Of a DNA stretch of 64,000 nt, positions 63,401 through 64,000 are shown in pieces (within the stretch, counting starts at the first letter, position 1; every line of letters starts with the position of its first letter). Under the pieces are notes generated by a model. The model did no database searches, was not told where the DNA came from, and saw only the letters and a list, made by a program, of their open reading frames with translations. The stretch is taken from positions 1-64,000 of the forward strand of contig CAMAUY010000017.1 in assembly GCA_945861565.1 (NCBI GenBank), in the 5' to 3' direction. The stretch is from Akkermansia muciniphila (GTDB lineage: Bacteria; Verrucomicrobiota; Verrucomicrobiia; Limisphaerales; UBA9464). The translations under genes and the position numbers were made by a program.

Positions 63401-64000
63401 GCTCTTCTCTGGAGGCACGTGATGGTGGCGTGTTGGCGACCTCCAACATGCGACGATTGGAGCGAGTCGACTTGGTATTCGACGCGAGCAGTTCGCTGCC
63501 CACCAGCCAGTTGACTCACTACATCGGTGGAGAATTTCAAGGGGTGCGCGTCTCGCCGGATCTGAGCGCGGTGATCGACGCCACGGGGGCAGGCTTTCTC
63601 GCACTGGAAGGCGCGGTGATCCAGCTTCCCGGCGTCCGCAGCAACGCCGTTTCGTCCGCCCGTCGCTGGAGGGCGGATGGCGTTGGGAGCCGAATCGCAT
63701 TTGGGAATGTTACCAACGTGACCGGTCCGACCGCCTCGGGTGGGGTTCCGAGTTTGGATCTTGAAGCGGTCAATGGCGGCGTCGTCGAGCTCGATGGCTT
63801 GTTAGCTCTGACGCGTGGCCGGTTTTCTGTTCTCGCGGATGGGACTGGCAGTAAAGTTAGCCTAAGCCAACTCGCACGATTTGAAGTCAGTAACTTCTCG
63901 AGCCTCAAGGCACAGAACGGCGGGCGCCTCGTGTTGTCTTCCGGCAGGGTGGAAGTTACCAGGGCCGACGTGCAGATCACGTTGACGGGCGAAATCGAAA
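57427..64000 (+). CDS. Giant multidomain secreted protein (partial, runs off window)
   Basis: The frame opens at 57427 with a signal peptide (MKTLRSLRSLVFLVLLVIA, then DGPRAANA) and stays open to 64,000, more than 2,190 codons; the 3' end is missing. Domains in order: a Big_5-like domain (ASTSPSSGETGVAVSRETIF), a carboxypeptidase-regulatory-like fold (TFTDLDGNFRLDPCPAG), a Dickkopf-like Cys-rich segment at 58,933-59,070 (CDDGNECTKDSCTDGKCE), an HExxH motif (AHENYH at about 59,392-59,409), thrombospondin type 3-like Ca2+ loops (DADGDGLSNLEE), LVIVD-type repeats at 60,660-61,560, another Big_5-like domain, and a beta-helix-like tail starting with WNDPTRWSNGRVPGANDHV. Probably secreted and anchored or adhesive; enzymatic activity of the HExxH is unproven. 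Confidence 0.8.
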   Translation, partial: MKTLRSLRSLVFLVLLVIADGPRAANAAAASPPEMSLKLLPDLRILIQGTNLSSGHILQSTPSLDPPVAWQAIRPNPIVVDGKFSFVTSPSIAATFYRVHLAGLTTVASTSPSSGETGVAVSRETIFRFSQPLASGTMFTSNSLFASLGTRRLLSRAELSLDRRTVTLFYLAPLPASSQITVVLDGSLLADESGSNIDADGKGVSGSSRSVVFETLGIQPVPGTAISGRIFASDLVPGIGSAMPVNRPLEGVYISVDGAEDRLYTFTDLDGNFRLDPCPAGRFFVHVDGRNATGSIWPDGAYYPTVGKAWEAVAGRTDNLAAGSGEIFLPLIRSNTLQVVSAFIDTKITFPPEVIAANPALNGVAITVPANALFSDDGGRGGTVGIAPVAPDRLPEPLPSGLSFPLVITIQTDGPSNFDRPVPVRFPNLPDAATGKKLPPGAKTALWSYNHDTGRWEIQGSMTVSLDGTFVDSDPGVGVRQPGWHGVAPGTSGDGGDEREDECESANPPEECTSCQDDDDCDDGNECTKDSCTDGKCENQEPSNPCGSNSAAAINYDNWTASITTDATSTAQPTKWTFDAEVCYDNSAPGWRLRVTQLNSFGEVKISNAYYEPSIGTGGNITNQTDYCYAIDDLSHYYGGPTGVKTYYRMFEATRAHENYHKTVEVPLSVSRTWPAKELEIESLVAPCSLSAGEAESFLRAQAKSIFANFIIAFTKDWDIDDPEHNLRHEGGAYRAGQAVHDVRIAILEAYAVTQGWTCLGAAPAHSRAHPLAEPVPSGQWLSNLTAAATATRLAVGAEAAITAQGLFRDGTHLTLPLASIPLRFISTATDVVTVSSNGMVRGVGPGHATVLIRGLPTDQTVDYKTTSILFTVPSPADADEDKLPGNFELKYGLDDQNASDARQDADGDGLSNLEEFLRGTNPMAADTDGDGLDDGLEIQRGANPKSQQARRLRPVTGTQYFALFDIDNQLEQRGQADGNGVAHSQLILAPNTHYRHWLLHVATLRLAVQEYVSGDNGASFRLPAFIYHTDLSGDSDGDGLSDTAEFVVGTVANRADTDGDGINDGAEVQQGSNPLDGRLANVGIVASADTAGTALDVCVQGDRALIADGSAGVAIFNIFNPLQPMLIGQVDTPGTAQAIACWASLAAVADGSAGLAIVEVGAPANARIRHQLSFGAVASAVVIREGVAYVALGNGGVAVVDLAVGTELARLTGLGDVDDVSVQGGNLFVLTGTELICYHDYFHGLQRRGSLAIAGQAAPLESGRKLFVCGARAYVGTSTGWHHIDLSNADVPRLLGSPTGTQAAIHDLAHDGNDLLVTIASFSGIGTLAVSSYDTSINSDTTRLLTSFDTPGACRAVALSGGLALVSDSNQGLQVLNLRAFDRRDAAPSVRFSEAFPDEDPAPGVQLSGGRVVTLSADATDDVVVRQVELWMDGRVVGIDRTCPFEFALTLPPATPGGTQVVLQLRAIDTGGNVGFATAQNIQLSAGRGAPLFVASYPSANATVVDRVIPTLTFNEALDPEQISLSGMTLTYLGADGQLGSGDDVTTKLARLSLAVGNRVIVLTPEQPLLLPGSWLLRCEPSAIQDTGGVAMEAPIAIPFVVTLPVATAEWISDTSGDWNDPTRWSNGRVPGANDHVRIERPDGNPLISLSGNARLRSLASTETLLLTSAKLTVSNAHRSKLTGPIIASNSTFTVSGPGAWIEMDGLSTAAECSFIAEGGSVISLANLKSFTGGALVDKAFAARGVGSRIEAPQLAQIDGPFGGTLFFFFPVLQFTAQDGGVLDLPRVGPALNGRVDIEALGSGSLIHLPTLESMEGPSRIPHGLETRGGGVILASNLTSLKWVNTLTDQPSSLSLRHLAKATNVTLAFHGGNAELPLLADVATLEIIARSNAIVTVPTLTRYPIGGGAANWLADGPGSRLEFPNLVALSGPTTSAAIPKLHITSTHGGTVNLSQVTTLTNGRVAMKAEGPGSSVNLASLVQMAGSDSTFRSSLEARDGGVLATSNMRRLERVDLVFDASSSLPTSQLTHYIGGEFQGVRVSPDLSAVIDATGAGFLALEGAVIQLPGVRSNAVSSARRWRADGVGSRIAFGNVTNVTGPTASGGVPSLDLEAVNGGVVELDGLLALTRGRFSVLADGTGSKVSLSQLARFEVSNFSSLKAQNGGRLVLSSGRVEVTRADVQITLTGEIE

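Noticed and set aside
1-64000. tRNA or rRNA genes
   Set aside because: No GTTCRA-type T-loop with matching acceptor stems and no rRNA-like stretch was seen on either strand, though a covariance search was not possible.

Overview
The window looks like a GC-rich chromosomal segment from a member of the Verrucomicrobiota, probably close to the Limisphaerales/Pedosphaera group. This is an inference from gene content: many secreted proteins of the 'WPQFRGP' PQQ-like propeller type, a Tat-exported Gfo/Idh/MocA oxidoreductase, SGNH hydrolases, very large multidomain secreted proteins, a DUF455 protein, and lipid A synthesis (lpxD), which implies a Gram-negative envelope. No rRNA or tRNA gene and no CRISPR array was seen.

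Left arm (0-17 kb). The segment opens with a secreted SIS-like protein and decayed insertion-sequence fragments. These are followed by an AT-richer lpxD and then, mostly on the minus strand, cell-envelope and housekeeping genes: DUF3592, a VanY-like peptidase, YceI, an oxidoreductase, uppS overlapping purA by GTGA, a C39-like peptidase behind dnaN, a TPR protein, dacB, argH and an aldo/keto reductase. A 163-bp element with 22-bp terminal inverted repeats lies between the oxidoreductase and uppS, and a second, partial copy lies upstream of purA.

Origin-like centre (10-19 kb). dnaN, a change of strand composition near dnaN, the switch from mostly minus-strand to mostly plus-strand genes near 17 kb, and mnmG together suggest that the replication origin is near. 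The most striking observation is inside mnmG: an in-frame insertion of about 60 codons carries two perfect parS palindromes 102 bp apart and a perfect DnaA box between them, all translated.

Right arm (19-64 kb). This part mixes housekeeping genes (rpsU, yebC, trmL, rnr, pilT) with envelope or secreted proteins: two PQQ-like propellers, an SGNH hydrolase, an LPG-synthase-type membrane protein, a DUF455 plus ATP-grasp fusion, and a GT-C membrane protein. It also carries a thioredoxin-fold/CXXCH/PDZ protein, an operon of metallophosphoesterase, TPR protein and isochorismatase-like hydrolase, and two TIM-barrel sugar-phosphate isomerase-like proteins. Two giant secreted proteins are present. The first (30.6-39.8 kb) begins with five exactly 118-residue repeats and has an in-frame TAA at codon 126. 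The second starts at 57,427 and runs off the end of the window. A region at 50.5-52.9 kb holds a deleted tyrosine recombinase, two copies of a 235-bp palindromic repeat flanking one ORF, and a dense hairpin cluster. A VapBC-type toxin-antitoxin pair sits at 56.6-57.3 kb.
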